A stretch of 64,000 nt of DNA from Lysobacter sp. 5GHs7-4 (GTDB lineage Bacteria > Pseudomonadota > Gammaproteobacteria > Xanthomonadales > Xanthomonadaceae). This document shows positions 43,884 through 52,962 of the stretch, one piece after another. The DNA is taken from assembly GCF_021284765.1 (NCBI RefSeq), contig NZ_CP089924.1, positions 1,630,001 through 1,694,000 of the forward strand, in the 5' to 3' direction. The position numbers and the translations under genes are program-made. Position 1 is the stretch's first letter. Each line of letters opens with the position of its first letter. The notes under the pieces are model-generated. The model was given only the letters and a program-made list of their open reading frames with translations. It did no database searches and was not told the origin of the DNA.

Positions 43884-44810
43884 ATGCGCATCCTGCTGGC
43901 GTTCTCGTTGTTGGCCGCGACACTGACGGCGCAGGCGGCGGAGAGTCTGAGCATGGTCATCGCCACGGCCAAGGAACGGGCGTATCGCTCTTCGCGCGTC
44001 GACTGGCCGCAGGTGGAGACCCAGGCCGCGGCCGTCGAGCGCAGCGAGGGCGAAGACGCCGCGATCGCGTATGTGGTGAGTGCGCTGGGCGACCGGCACA
44101 CCTTCTACCGTTCGGCCAATCAAACCCGACCGCCCGCGGCGGGTTCCGCCGCCGCCGCCGCGGTTCCGGCAATCGCCGTCGAGCTTCCGGCCCGGCAAGG
44201 CATCCCGGTGCTGCGGATCAATGCCTGGAGCGGCAACGCCCAGGAACAACGCGCCGCGGCCGTCAGCGTGCGCGAGAGCCTGATCCGTTCGCTGCAAGTG
44301 TCCGATTGCGGCCTGATCCTGGATTTCTCGTCGAACACGGGCGGCAACATGTGGCCGATGCTGATCGGCTTGGCGCCGTTGTTGTCGGAGGGACAGGTCG
44401 GTGCGTTTCGCGATGCCAAGGGCGGGGAGATCGTCATCGAAAACCGAGGCGGAATCATTCACTACGACGGCGGTGCGCACTTTCTCAACCAGGTGCTGAG
44501 CCAGCTGCCGCCGCGCCTGCCGAAGTCCATCGCGTTCGTGATCGGCAAGCATTCGGCCAGCTCGGGCGAGATCACGCCGATCATGTTCCGCGGTCAGGCC
44601 AATGTCCGCTTCTTTGGTACGGAGACGGCGGGCTATTCGACCTCGAACGCCACGATACGTTTGCCGAACGGCGGCCTGTTGTTGCTGACCACCTCCGCGA
44701 CACTGGATCGCAACGGACGCGCCTACGAGCAGGAACTCGTGCCCGACGTGCAGTCCGCCGATCCGATCGGCGATGCGGCCGACTGGATCGGCGCGCAATG
44801 CCGTCGCTGA
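43884..44810 (+). CDS. S41-family peptidase, secreted
   Basis: A 308-residue protein with a signal peptide (to about AQAAE). An N-terminal helical part is followed by the S41 core (about 110-280): IPVLRINAWSGNAQEQ, GLILDFSSNTGGNMWPMLIG, FVIGKHSASSGEITPIMFRG and TETAGYSTSN. The catalytic Ser lies in HSASSGE. It has no PDZ domain. It resembles short self-resistance or processing peptidases of S41; the substrate is unknown. A CAGAAT box lies 30 bases upstream. Confidence 0.88.
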   Translation: MRILLAFSLLAATLTAQAAESLSMVIATAKERAYRSSRVDWPQVETQAAAVERSEGEDAAIAYVVSALGDRHTFYRSANQTRPPAAGSAAAAAVPAIAVELPARQGIPVLRINAWSGNAQEQRAAAVSVRESLIRSLQVSDCGLILDFSSNTGGNMWPMLIGLAPLLSEGQVGAFRDAKGGEIVIENRGGIIHYDGGAHFLNQVLSQLPPRLPKSIAFVIGKHSASSGEITPIMFRGQANVRFFGTETAGYSTSNATIRLPNGGLLLLTTSATLDRNGRAYEQELVPDVQSADPIGDAADWIGAQCRR

Positions 44811-45034
44811 CGGTTACGCGGGTGCCTGCCGCGTTCGCGCAGCCGTCCGGTATTGCGGCAGACGTCTCCCACGCGGAAGGATCCCCATACGCCCGCAAAC
44901 GCGTACCCGTCGCATCGCGCTCAAGCTGATCGAGCCCTGGCTGATCCGGCGCGCGGCGGCGGGTCTGGATACGCGCTTGGAGTGATCGGCCGGGCAAGGC
45001 GACGCCGCGGCATCGATGCCCTTATCGCGAACGC

Positions 45035-45982
45035 CTACTCCGACACCTGCTTGGCCTCGGACGTGCCCAACAGCTCCGGCTGCGGCGCGCCGCGCGGGCG
45101 GCTGATCAAGGGGTGCACGAACACCGCCGACAGGATGATCGCCACGCCGACGTAGAACAGCGTGCTCAGTTCGCGCTGCTCGCCCAGCAAGGCGATGGCC
45201 AGCACGATCGCGTAGACCGGCTCCAGGTTGATCGCCAGCTGCGCGGCGAACGCGGTCATGTGGCGCAGCGCCACCAGCGACAGCGCGAACGGCAGCAGGG
45301 TGCAGACCAGCGACAGCAGCACCAGCAGCGCCGCGTCGCGCGCGCCGGGCAGCACCAGCAGCTCGCCGGCGAAGGCCGGGAACAGCAGCGGCATCACCGG
45401 CGCCAGCGCGGTCAGCGCCAGCGTGCCGGCGCCGAGTTCCAGCGCGGTCACGGTCAGCGGATCGCCGTGTTCGACCAGGCGCTTGTTGAGCGAGGAGAAC
45501 AGCGCCACCAGCAGCGCCGACAGCGCGCCGACCGCCACGCCCAGGCGCATCCCGTGCGGGACGCCGCCGACCACCAGCGCCACACCTGGCAGCACCGCCA
45601 CGCCCAAGGCGAGTTCGCGCTTGGAGAACCGGCGCTTGGCCAGCTTGGGTTCGATCAGCGCGGTGAACACCGTCGCCAACGCGATGCAGGTCGCGGCGAC
45701 GGACGCGTTGGCGAGCTTGATCGCGCCGTAGAACGTCAGCCAGTGCAGCGCCACCAGCACGCCGATGCCGGCGTAGGACCACAGCAAGCGCGCCGGCATC
45801 GCGCGCAGGCCGCGCCAGACCTTGGGCAGCAAGGCCAGCGCGGCGACCACGATCAGCATGCGCCACCACACCAGCGGCAGCGCCGGCAGCGAGATCAGCT
45901 TGCCCAGGATCGCGGTGAAGCCCCACAGCAACACGCAAAAGTGGATCTGGACTTGCGCCTTGGCGGTCGGGGTCATCGGCAT
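45035..45982 (-). CDS. EamA-family transporter (DMT superfamily)
   Basis: A 315-residue inner-membrane protein with ten hydrophobic segments in two EamA repeats. The first starts at HFCVLLWGFTAILGKLISLP and the second near VAVGALSALLVALFSSLNKR. The conserved INLEPVYAIVLAIALLGEQ (about 255-273) is the typical end motif. Such carriers export amino acids or other metabolites. The Met at 45982 and that at 45976 are both possible starts. It is divergent from the Pr6Pr gene. Confidence 0.92.
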   Translation of the reverse strand: MPMTPTAKAQVQIHFCVLLWGFTAILGKLISLPALPLVWWRMLIVVAALALLPKVWRGLRAMPARLLWSYAGIGVLVALHWLTFYGAIKLANASVAATCIALATVFTALIEPKLAKRRFSKRELALGVAVLPGVALVVGGVPHGMRLGVAVGALSALLVALFSSLNKRLVEHGDPLTVTALELGAGTLALTALAPVMPLLFPAFAGELLVLPGARDAALLVLLSLVCTLLPFALSLVALRHMTAFAAQLAINLEPVYAIVLAIALLGEQRELSTLFYVGVAIILSAVFVHPLISRPRGAPQPELLGTSEAKQVSE

Positions 45983-46082
45983 CGCGGTCGCGGACGGAAG
46001 CGCATTATCCCTCGCGAGCCTGATGCGCGGCGCGCGTGCGCGTGCGAAGCTGCGCCGCGAGCCAGGGAGAGAGCGCAGCGCC

Positions 46083-46766
46083 ATGCCCAGCAGCGAAGCC
46101 CGTTCCACCGCCGCGCCCGAGCCGGCCCCGGCCTGGAGCCGCGCGCTGGCCGCCCTGGTCGCGGCGGTGTCGCTGGCCGCGCTGATCGGCCAGTACTGGC
46201 TGCTGATCGCGGCGACGCTGCACACCGAGGGGCCCGCGGCGGCGACGCTGCGCTACCTGAGCTACTTCACCATCCTCAGCAACCTGCTGGTCAGCGCGGT
46301 CTGCGTGCAGGCCGCGCTGGGCGGCGGTGCGCGGCTGGGGCGCTGGCTGGCGGGCGCGCGCGTGCGCGGCGGGGTCGCGCTGGCGATCGGGGTGACCGGC
46401 ACGGTCTACTTCGTCGTCCTGCGCCACCTGTGGCAGCCGCAAGGCGCGCAATGGTGGGTGGACTCCGGCCTGCACTACGCGACGCCGGCCCTGTATCTGG
46501 CGTGGTGGCTGCTGGCGGTGCCGCACGGCCGCCTGGGCGGGCGCGACCTGTGGCGCTGGCTGTGGTTTCCGGCCTGCTACCTGGTGTGGACCTTCCTGCG
46601 CGGCGCGGCCGTGCAGCAGTACCCGTATCCGTTCCTGGACGTGCTGCAGCTGGGCTGGCCGACGGTGCTGCGCAATGCCGGTGGGGTGCTGGCGTTGTTC
46701 CTGGCGTTCGGCGCCGGGCTGCTCGGGGTCGACCGTCTGCTGGGGCGTCGCGGCCGGGCCGGCTGA
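46083..46766 (+). CDS. Pr6Pr-family membrane protein
   Basis: A 227-residue integral membrane protein with six hydrophobic segments. Signature stretches are YLSYFTILSNLLVSAV near 57-72, FVVLRHLWQPQGAQWWVDSG and LHYATPALYLAWWLL, all typical of the Pr6Pr (FAR-17a/AIG1-like) group. The eukaryotic relatives are fatty-acid hydrolases, but bacterial function is unproven. Start at 46083 after a GGGAGAG site. Confidence 0.88.
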   Translation: MPSSEARSTAAPEPAPAWSRALAALVAAVSLAALIGQYWLLIAATLHTEGPAAATLRYLSYFTILSNLLVSAVCVQAALGGGARLGRWLAGARVRGGVALAIGVTGTVYFVVLRHLWQPQGAQWWVDSGLHYATPALYLAWWLLAVPHGRLGGRDLWRWLWFPACYLVWTFLRGAAVQQYPYPFLDVLQLGWPTVLRNAGGVLALFLAFGAGLLGVDRLLGRRGRAG

Positions 46767-46900
46767 GGCGGTCGCGAGCCGGGCCGGGGCGTATACCGGA
46801 CCTGCTTTGCAAATTCTTAGCGGATTCTTTACGGATTTTGGCCATTCGGCGGCGAGTCGGCTTAGGCTAGGCGCCAGTTTCGACACCTGGGGTTAGGCCA

Positions 46901-49333
46901 ATGACGCAACACCGCACCCGTTTCCCGCGTGCACGCTTGTTCCGCGCCGTCCACTACGCGCTCTGCCTGGCCGGTGGCCTGGCCGCCGTCTCGCCGGCCT
47001 TGGCCCAGGACGCCGCCGCGCCGGCCGAGCCGGCCAGCGAGGCCAAGACCCTGGACACCGTGTCCGTGCTCGGCTCGCGTCGCAGCCAGCGTTCCTCCGA
47101 CACCGCCTCGATCTCGCCCGTGGACGTGCTGCCGATGGCGCAGGCCACCGAGGAGGGCGCGCAGTTCGATCTGGCGCAGTCGCTGCAGTACGCCGCGCCT
47201 TCGTTCAACTCCACCCGCCAGACCGGCGCCGACGGCGCCGACCTGATCGACTCGGCCGCGCTGCGCGGGCTGGGTTCGGATCAGACGCTGGTGTTGGTCA
47301 ACGGCAAGCGCCATCACACCACCGCCCTGGTCAACCTGTTCGGCGCACGTAACCGCGGCAACACCGGCACCGACCTCAACACCATCCCGCTGATGGCCAT
47401 CGACAGCGTCGAGATCCTGCGCGACGGCGCCGCCGCCCAGTACGGCTCGGACGCGATCGCCGGCGTGATGAACATCGCGCTGAAGAAGCGCAAGGGCTGC
47501 GAAGCGGTGGCCGGCTGGGGCCAATACTCGCGCGGCGACGGCGAGAACTGGCTGGCCTCGGGCTACTGCGGCGTCGGCCTGGGCACCGACGGCGTGCTCG
47601 GCATCACCGTGGAGTATCAGGACCGCGGCCGTTCCGACCGCTCCGAACCCAAGGGCAGCCCGCGCATCATCGGCGACTCCAAGATCCGCAATCAGACCCT
47701 GTTCCTCAACGGCGAAAAGCCGCTGAGCGAGAACGCCACGCTGTACTTCACCGCCGGCCTGCAGAACCGCGATGCGTCCTCGGCCGCGTTCGCGCGCGAG
47801 GGCATCGGTTCGGAAGACATCCCCTCGCGCAACTCCGAGGCCATGTACCCCAACGGCTTCGTGCCCTTCATCGACGGCGACCTGGAAGACCGCTTCGGCA
47901 CCGTCGGTCTGCGTTGGGGCATGGGCGAATGGCAGGCCGACCTGTCGGCCACCTACGGCTACAACGAGCTGCGCTACGACATCAACCACACCCTCAACGC
48001 TTCCATCGCCAACCTCGATCTGCAAAATGGCGGCCGCGGCGTCAGCGCCAGCCGCTTCGATGCCGGTGGGTTCTCGTTCCGCCAGAACACCTACAACTTC
48101 GACGTCAGCCGCTACTTCGACACCGTCTTCAACGGCTTCAACGCCGCCTTCGGTCTGGAACGCCGCGACGAGCGCTACAGCATCTACGCCGGCGAGCCGG
48201 GTTCCTACATCGACGCCGACGGCGTGGGCGTGGGCGGTAATGCGGGCAGCCAGGGCTTCCCGGGCTTCCAGCCCAGCGACGCCGGCAGCCACGAGCGCGA
48301 CAGCTGGGCCGCCTACGTGGACCTGGAAGCGGACTTCACCGACCGCCTGACCACCGGTTTCGCGCTGCGCTACGAGGACTACAGCGACTTCGGCGACACC
48401 CTGACCGGCAAGCTCGCCGCCGGTTTCCGTGCCACCGATACCCTGATGCTGCGCGCCTCGGCCAGCACCGGCTTCCGCGCGCCGTCGCTGCAGCAGAAGT
48501 ACTTCTCCTCCACCATCACCGACTTCATCAACGGCGAACCGGTGGACGTGGTGATCGCGCCCAACGGCGGCACCATCGCCAACGCCGCCGGCCTGCCGCT
48601 GCTGCAGGACGAAACTTCGCGCAACTACACGCTGGGCCTGACCTGGTCGCCGACCGCGAACACCTCGTTCACGCTGGACGCCTACCGCATCAACATCGAC
48701 GACCGCATCGTGCTCAGCGGCCGCTTCGACACCACCGATCCGACCATCGGCGCGATCCTGCAGTCGCTGGGCGTGGGCCAGGCGCAGTTCTTCGTCAACT
48801 CGGTCGACACCAAGACCGAGGGCGTGGACCTGACCTTCAATCACGAGGCGGAGTGGGGCGGCGGCAAGCTCGGCACCTTCGTCGCGCTCAACCTCAACCG
48901 CACCAAGGTCACCGGCATCCACGCGCCGCCGGCCCTGGTCGGGCGCGAGGACGTGCTGCTGTCCGAGCGCGAGCGTCTGTTCATCGAGCAGGGCGCGCCC
49001 AAGTCCAAGGCCGTGGTCGGTTTCGACTACAGCCGCGGCGCCTGGGAAGGCGATCTGAAGGTGATCTACTTCGGCCCGCAGACCCTGGGCACCTTCTCCG
49101 GCACCGCCGGCGGCGTGCCCAACGCGCGCTACGACGCCAAGACCTCGGCCGACATCAGCGTGACCTACGCGTTCGGCGAGAACACCAAGCTCACCGTCGG
49201 CGGCGCCAACGTGTTCGACGTCAAGCCGACCCGCCAGGACCCCAACGAGACCGACAACGGCCACGTGTTCGACAGCGTGCAGTTCGGCCTCAATGGCGCG
49301 GCTTACTTCGTGAGGCTGTGGCACCGGTTCTGA
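46901..49333 (+). CDS. TonB-dependent receptor
   Basis: An 810-residue outer-membrane receptor. The signal peptide ends near ALAQD. A TonB-box-like DTVSVLGSR segment is followed by a plug (about 60-190) with DSAALRGLGSDQTLVLVNGK, RHHTTALVNLFGARNRGNTG, IPLMAIDSVEILRDGAAAQY and GSDAIAGVMNIALKK. The barrel carries repeating aromatic strands and ends in a terminal Phe. The plug is of the type found in large uptake receptors for plant glycans and siderophores; the ligand is not determinable. It is preceded by an A+T-rich TTGCAAATTCTTAG stretch that is a candidate promoter. Confidence 0.94.
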   Translation: MTQHRTRFPRARLFRAVHYALCLAGGLAAVSPALAQDAAAPAEPASEAKTLDTVSVLGSRRSQRSSDTASISPVDVLPMAQATEEGAQFDLAQSLQYAAPSFNSTRQTGADGADLIDSAALRGLGSDQTLVLVNGKRHHTTALVNLFGARNRGNTGTDLNTIPLMAIDSVEILRDGAAAQYGSDAIAGVMNIALKKRKGCEAVAGWGQYSRGDGENWLASGYCGVGLGTDGVLGITVEYQDRGRSDRSEPKGSPRIIGDSKIRNQTLFLNGEKPLSENATLYFTAGLQNRDASSAAFAREGIGSEDIPSRNSEAMYPNGFVPFIDGDLEDRFGTVGLRWGMGEWQADLSATYGYNELRYDINHTLNASIANLDLQNGGRGVSASRFDAGGFSFRQNTYNFDVSRYFDTVFNGFNAAFGLERRDERYSIYAGEPGSYIDADGVGVGGNAGSQGFPGFQPSDAGSHERDSWAAYVDLEADFTDRLTTGFALRYEDYSDFGDTLTGKLAAGFRATDTLMLRASASTGFRAPSLQQKYFSSTITDFINGEPVDVVIAPNGGTIANAAGLPLLQDETSRNYTLGLTWSPTANTSFTLDAYRINIDDRIVLSGRFDTTDPTIGAILQSLGVGQAQFFVNSVDTKTEGVDLTFNHEAEWGGGKLGTFVALNLNRTKVTGIHAPPALVGREDVLLSERERLFIEQGAPKSKAVVGFDYSRGAWEGDLKVIYFGPQTLGTFSGTAGGVPNARYDAKTSADISVTYAFGENTKLTVGGANVFDVKPTRQDPNETDNGHVFDSVQFGLNGAAYFVRLWHRF

Positions 49334-49430
49334 TCGGTGCGGCCTGGCGGATGCGGTCTGATCGGTACAGTCCGACCGCATCCGATGCGCGTATCCTTCC
49401 GGCGTCCGCGCCGGAAGGAGCCGGGTACTG

Positions 49431-49799
49431 GTGAGCAGCGACTATCTGAATTACCTGCGCGAGCTGATGGCCGGCTTCGGCACGGTCACGGTGCGGCGCA
49501 TGTTCGGCGGGCACGGCTTGTACCGCGACGAGGTGTTCTTCGCCCTGGTCGACGAGGATGTGCTCTATCTGAAGGCCGATGACGCCAGCCGCGCGCGTTT
49601 CGAAGCGGCGGGCTGCGCCCCGTTCGGTTTCCTCAAGCAGGGGCAGCGGGTCGAAACGAGCTATTGGTCGGCGCCCGAATCGGCGCTGGATTCGGCCGAG
49701 GATCTGCGGCCGTGGCTGGATCTTGCCTACGAAGCGGCCTTGCGCAAGCGCGAGGCGGGGCCGAAGAAGAAGCTGCGAAGCGCGCGCAAGCCGAAGTGA
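49431..49799 (+). CDS. TfoX N-terminal domain protein
   Basis: A 122-residue protein made of the TfoX_N domain: MAGFGTVTVRRMFGGHGLYR, then EVFFALVDEDVLYLKADDAS, then GFLKQGQRVETSYWSAPESA. A C-terminal basic tail is rich in Lys/Arg. TfoX/Sxy proteins activate competence genes with CRP, but single-domain homologues are common and of unsettled role. Translation starts at GTG 49431, ten bases after a strong GGAAGGAG site. Confidence 0.9.
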   Translation: MSSDYLNYLRELMAGFGTVTVRRMFGGHGLYRDEVFFALVDEDVLYLKADDASRARFEAAGCAPFGFLKQGQRVETSYWSAPESALDSAEDLRPWLDLAYEAALRKREAGPKKKLRSARKPK

Positions 49800-49851
49800 C
49801 GGCGGTGGGTTAGGGCCGTCGTTGCGACCGGAAAACCAGGCGGGTGTGCTC

Positions 49852-49928
49852 TCTGTGGGAGCGGCGTGAGCCGCGATCGTGATCTCGCAGCGACTCAGTC
49901 CCATCGCGGCTCACGCCGCTCCCACAGA
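49852..49928. repeat. 26-bp perfect inverted repeat
   Basis: The arm at 49852-49877 (TCTGTGGGAGCGGCGTGAG...) and its exact complement at 49903-49928 flank a 25-base loop. It is the TAGGAGCGGCG-family repeat in a facing pair, between the convergent TfoX-like and LysR genes. It could act as a bidirectional terminator or a fold-back element. Confidence 0.93.
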
Positions 49929-49986
49929 AGGCAGGCGCGCGGCTTGCGCCGCTCCTACACCCAGGCCCCGGCAGCGGGCAGCGGCG

Positions 49987-50871
49987 TCACTCCTTCTCCA
50001 CCGCCAACAACCAATCCAGAAACAGCCGCGCCGAGGCGCGCAGCCGGCGGTGCGAGGGATAGACCGCGTAATAGCCCCAGCGCGCCTTCACCGACGGGCC
50101 GGGCAGGCGCACCAGTTCGCCCGAGCGCAGGTAAGGCACCGCGATCTGTTCGCGCGCCAGCGCCGCGCCCAGGCCGTGCACCGCGGCCTGCAGGGCGTCG
50201 GTGGTGTCGCTGAAACTGTAGCGCTCGTCCAGCTTGACGCCGTGCACCTCGGCGGCGCGGAACCAGTCGTGCCAGCCCTGGCGCGCGTGGTCGGAGATCA
50301 GCGGCAGGCGCGCGACCTGCGCGGCCTCGCGCAATTCCGACACGCCGGGCAGGCTCGGCGCGGCGACCGGAAACAGGGAATCGTCCATCAGGTGATGCGC
50401 GGTCAGGCCCGGCCAATGACCGGGGCCGTGGCGGATGCCCAGGTCGGGGCCGCCTTCGTCGAACCGGGTGAGGGCGATCTCGGTGTCCACGCTCAGGCGC
50501 AACTGCGGGTGCGCGGCAACGAAGCCGGGCAGGCGCGGCAGCAGCCAGGTGTAGGCCAGCGAGTGCAGGGTGGTGACGCGCACGCGGTCGTGTTCGGCGC
50601 GCGCCACCCGCAGGCTGCGCAGCACGCCCTCCATGTCGGCCATCGCCGAGCCCGCGGCGTCGGCGAGCTGGCGCCCTTCGGCGGTCAGCGACACGCCACG
50701 CGCGTGGCGCTGGAACAGGCTGACCTCCAGCCGTGCCTCGAGCTTGCGCACGTGGTGGCTGACCGCGCTGGCGGTCAGGTGCAGCTCGTCGGCGGCATGG
50801 GCGAAATTCTGATGGCGGGCGGCGGCTTCGAAGGCGGCCAACGCCGGCAGCAGGTCGGAACGCAGGGCCAT
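49987..50871 (-). CDS. LysR-family regulator (GcvA-like)
   Basis: A 294-residue transcriptional regulator. The N-terminal helix-turn-helix (about 8-65) has LAAFEAAARHQNFAHAADEL followed by HLTASAVSHHVRKLEARLEV. The C-terminal co-inducer domain reads GHWPGLTAHHLMDDSLFPVA. The pattern SFSDTTDALQAAVHGLGAAL is typical of the GcvA branch. The Met at 50871 puts the helix-turn-helix in the usual place; a longer start adds 24 residues. It is divergent from the EamA transporter gene (259 bases), a likely target. Confidence 0.92.
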   Translation of the reverse strand: MALRSDLLPALAAFEAAARHQNFAHAADELHLTASAVSHHVRKLEARLEVSLFQRHARGVSLTAEGRQLADAAGSAMADMEGVLRSLRVARAEHDRVRVTTLHSLAYTWLLPRLPGFVAAHPQLRLSVDTEIALTRFDEGGPDLGIRHGPGHWPGLTAHHLMDDSLFPVAAPSLPGVSELREAAQVARLPLISDHARQGWHDWFRAAEVHGVKLDERYSFSDTTDALQAAVHGLGAALAREQIAVPYLRSGELVRLPGPSVKARWGYYAVYPSHRRLRASARLFLDWLLAVEKE

Positions 50872-51130
50872 GGTTAGCCTCAAATCCTGTTTGTGCCTGA
50901 CCTCCAAAGTATGCGCTTGTGGCGCCGATACGGGTGAGGACAATGGTCGCAGACAGCAATTTGGCTGTTGCCGCAGCCCGGCTCGGACACGGCCTTGGTC
51001 GCGACGACCCGGGCGGCCGAACCGCCGTCACTTCACCGGCGTGCGAGTCCCTGAGCGCCCGCCCGATCGACCTGCAGCGCACCGCAGCGCAAGACCGCAG
51101 CACCCCCACCGCCCCCATGCGAGCCCCGTC

Positions 51131-52027
51131 ATGCCTTCGATCGATACCGTCGTTCCCTTGGAAACGCCCGCGACACGGGCCTGGCTGACGCCGCTGGAAC
51201 TGGGCGTGCTGGGCGCGATCTGGGGCGCCTCGTTTCTGTTCATGCGCGTGGCCGTGCACGACTTCGGCGCGATACCGCTGGTCGAGGTGCGATTGGCGCT
51301 GGGCTCGCTGGTGCTGCTGCCGTTCCTGTGGCGCGCCCGCGCGCAGTTCCCGGCCAAACTGTGGCCGAAGATCGTGGTGATCGGCGCGATCAACTCGGCG
51401 GTGCCCTTCATGCTGTTCGCCTGGGCCGCGCAACGCGCGCCGGCCGGCATCGGCGCGATCGCCAACGCCATGACCGTGCTGTTCACCGCGCTGGTCGGCT
51501 TCCTGTTCTTCGGCGAAAAGATCGGCGGGCGCCGCAGCGTCGCGTTGCTGGTCGGTTTTCTCGGCGTGGTGGTGCTGGCCAGCGGCAAGACCGCCGGTGC
51601 CAGCATCAGCTGGGCGGTGGCGGCCGGCGCCGGCGCGGCCTTCCTGTACGGCATCGGCATCAACCTGGTGCGCCGTCATCTGACCGGCCTGCCGCCGGCC
51701 GCGGTCGCCTCGGCCACGCTAGGCGTTTCGGCGCTGCTGGTGCTGCCGTTCGCGCTCAGCAGCTGGCCGACCCATGCGATTCCGATGAAGTCCTGGTTCT
51801 CGGCGACCCTGCTGGGCGTGCTGTGCACCGGCGCGGCCTTCGTCATGTACTACCGCCTGATCGCGCGCATCGGCGCCAACCGCGCTTCCACCGTGACCTA
51901 TCTGATCCCGGTGTTCGGCGTGGCCTGGGCCTGGCTGCTGTTGGACGAACCGCTGACCCTGACCATGGGCATCGCCGGCGCGATGATCCTGGGCAGCGTC
52001 GCGCTCAGCCAGCGCAGCGCGCGTTGA
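51131..52027 (+). CDS. EamA-family transporter (DMT superfamily)
   Basis: A 298-residue inner-membrane carrier with ten hydrophobic segments in two EamA repeats. It opens with LGAIWGASFLFMRVAVHDFG near 28-47 and has IGAIANAMTVLFTALVGFLF in the first half and NRASTVTYLIPVFGVAWAWL near 255-274 in the second. Substrate unknown; exporters of this type usually remove amino acids or toxic metabolites. It is likely controlled by the divergent LysR gene. The following cyclase gene starts 22 bases after it. Confidence 0.92.
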   Translation: MPSIDTVVPLETPATRAWLTPLELGVLGAIWGASFLFMRVAVHDFGAIPLVEVRLALGSLVLLPFLWRARAQFPAKLWPKIVVIGAINSAVPFMLFAWAAQRAPAGIGAIANAMTVLFTALVGFLFFGEKIGGRRSVALLVGFLGVVVLASGKTAGASISWAVAAGAGAAFLYGIGINLVRRHLTGLPPAAVASATLGVSALLVLPFALSSWPTHAIPMKSWFSATLLGVLCTGAAFVMYYRLIARIGANRASTVTYLIPVFGVAWAWLLLDEPLTLTMGIAGAMILGSVALSQRSAR

Positions 52028-52049
52028 TCGGCATAGGAACCGCACATCC

Positions 52050-52961
52050 ATGAACGACACGTCCCACGATTCCGTGCAACACCGCGTCCGCTTCGACTTC
52101 GAGATCGAGTTCACCAACGGCGGCGGCATCCAGGGCCAGGATTTCCGCCTCGACATCGACGGCGACGACATCGCCGACGCCGCGCTGGTCGACTACATCG
52201 TGCGCGACCTGCGTCTGCTGATGGTCGGCCAGGCGCGCATCCTCAACAAGGCGATCATCGTCGAGGCGCACAAGCGCAAGGGCGAGGCCGCCGATCCCGG
52301 GCGTCGCGTCTACGTCGACCTCAGCCACACCATCGAGGACGGCCTGGTCACGTATCCGGGCATGCCGGCGGCGCGCGTGTGCGACTACCTCAGCCGCGAG
52401 GCCTCGCGTGCGATCTACGAAGAGGGCACCGAGTTCCAGATCGCGCGCATCGAAATGGTCGCCAACACCGGCACCTACATCGACTGTCCCTCGCACCGCT
52501 ACGCGCACGGCCACGACCTGGCCGGATTGCGGCCCGAGGCCTGCGCGGATCTGGAAGGCATCGTGATCCGCGCCGACCATCGCCAGGTCAACGCGATCGA
52601 TGCGTCCTGGTTCCGCGACAAGGAAATCCGCGGCCGCGCCGTGCTGGTGCACACCGGTTGGGACGCGCATTGGGCCGATCCCAGCTACGCGGTCGGGCAT
52701 CCGTTCCTGACCGAGGACGCGGCGGTGTACCTGCGCGATTGCGGGGTCAAGTTGGTCGGCATCGATTCGATGAACATCGACGACACCCGCGGCCGCGCGC
52801 GGCCGGTGCACAGCACCTTGCTGGGCGCCGACATTCTGATCGTCGAGCATCTGCGCAATCTGGCCGCGCTGCCGGACCAGGGCTTCAGCTTCAGCGCCGT
52901 GCCGCCCAAGGTGCGCGGTGCCGGAACCTTCCCGGTGCGCGCGCTGGCGCGGCTGGATTGA
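52050..52961 (+). CDS. Cyclase-family hydrolase with altered metal motif
   Basis: A 303-residue protein with an unusual 85-residue N-terminal alpha/beta part (RVRFDFEIEFTNGGGIQGQD, DAALVDYIVRDLRLLMVGQA). The cyclase/kynurenine-formamidase fold (about 88-300) follows: DLSHTIEDGLVTYPGMPAAR. The metal motif reads ANTGTYIDCPSH where most members have HxGTHxDxPxH. Later segments LVHTGWDAHW and VGIDSMNIDD are standard. The substituted His residues may change the metal or the chemistry. It may be cotranscribed with the EamA gene. Substrate unknown. Confidence 0.85.
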   Translation: MNDTSHDSVQHRVRFDFEIEFTNGGGIQGQDFRLDIDGDDIADAALVDYIVRDLRLLMVGQARILNKAIIVEAHKRKGEAADPGRRVYVDLSHTIEDGLVTYPGMPAARVCDYLSREASRAIYEEGTEFQIARIEMVANTGTYIDCPSHRYAHGHDLAGLRPEACADLEGIVIRADHRQVNAIDASWFRDKEIRGRAVLVHTGWDAHWADPSYAVGHPFLTEDAAVYLRDCGVKLVGIDSMNIDDTRGRARPVHSTLLGADILIVEHLRNLAALPDQGFSFSAVPPKVRGAGTFPVRALARLD

Positions 52962-52962
52962 G

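Noticed and set aside
44773..44985. A 70-residue frame after the S41 gene, ending in a basic helix-like stretch
   Set aside because: It overlaps the S41 gene's end, has no ribosome-binding site and no recognisable motif. It may be a decayed gene end but cannot be supported.
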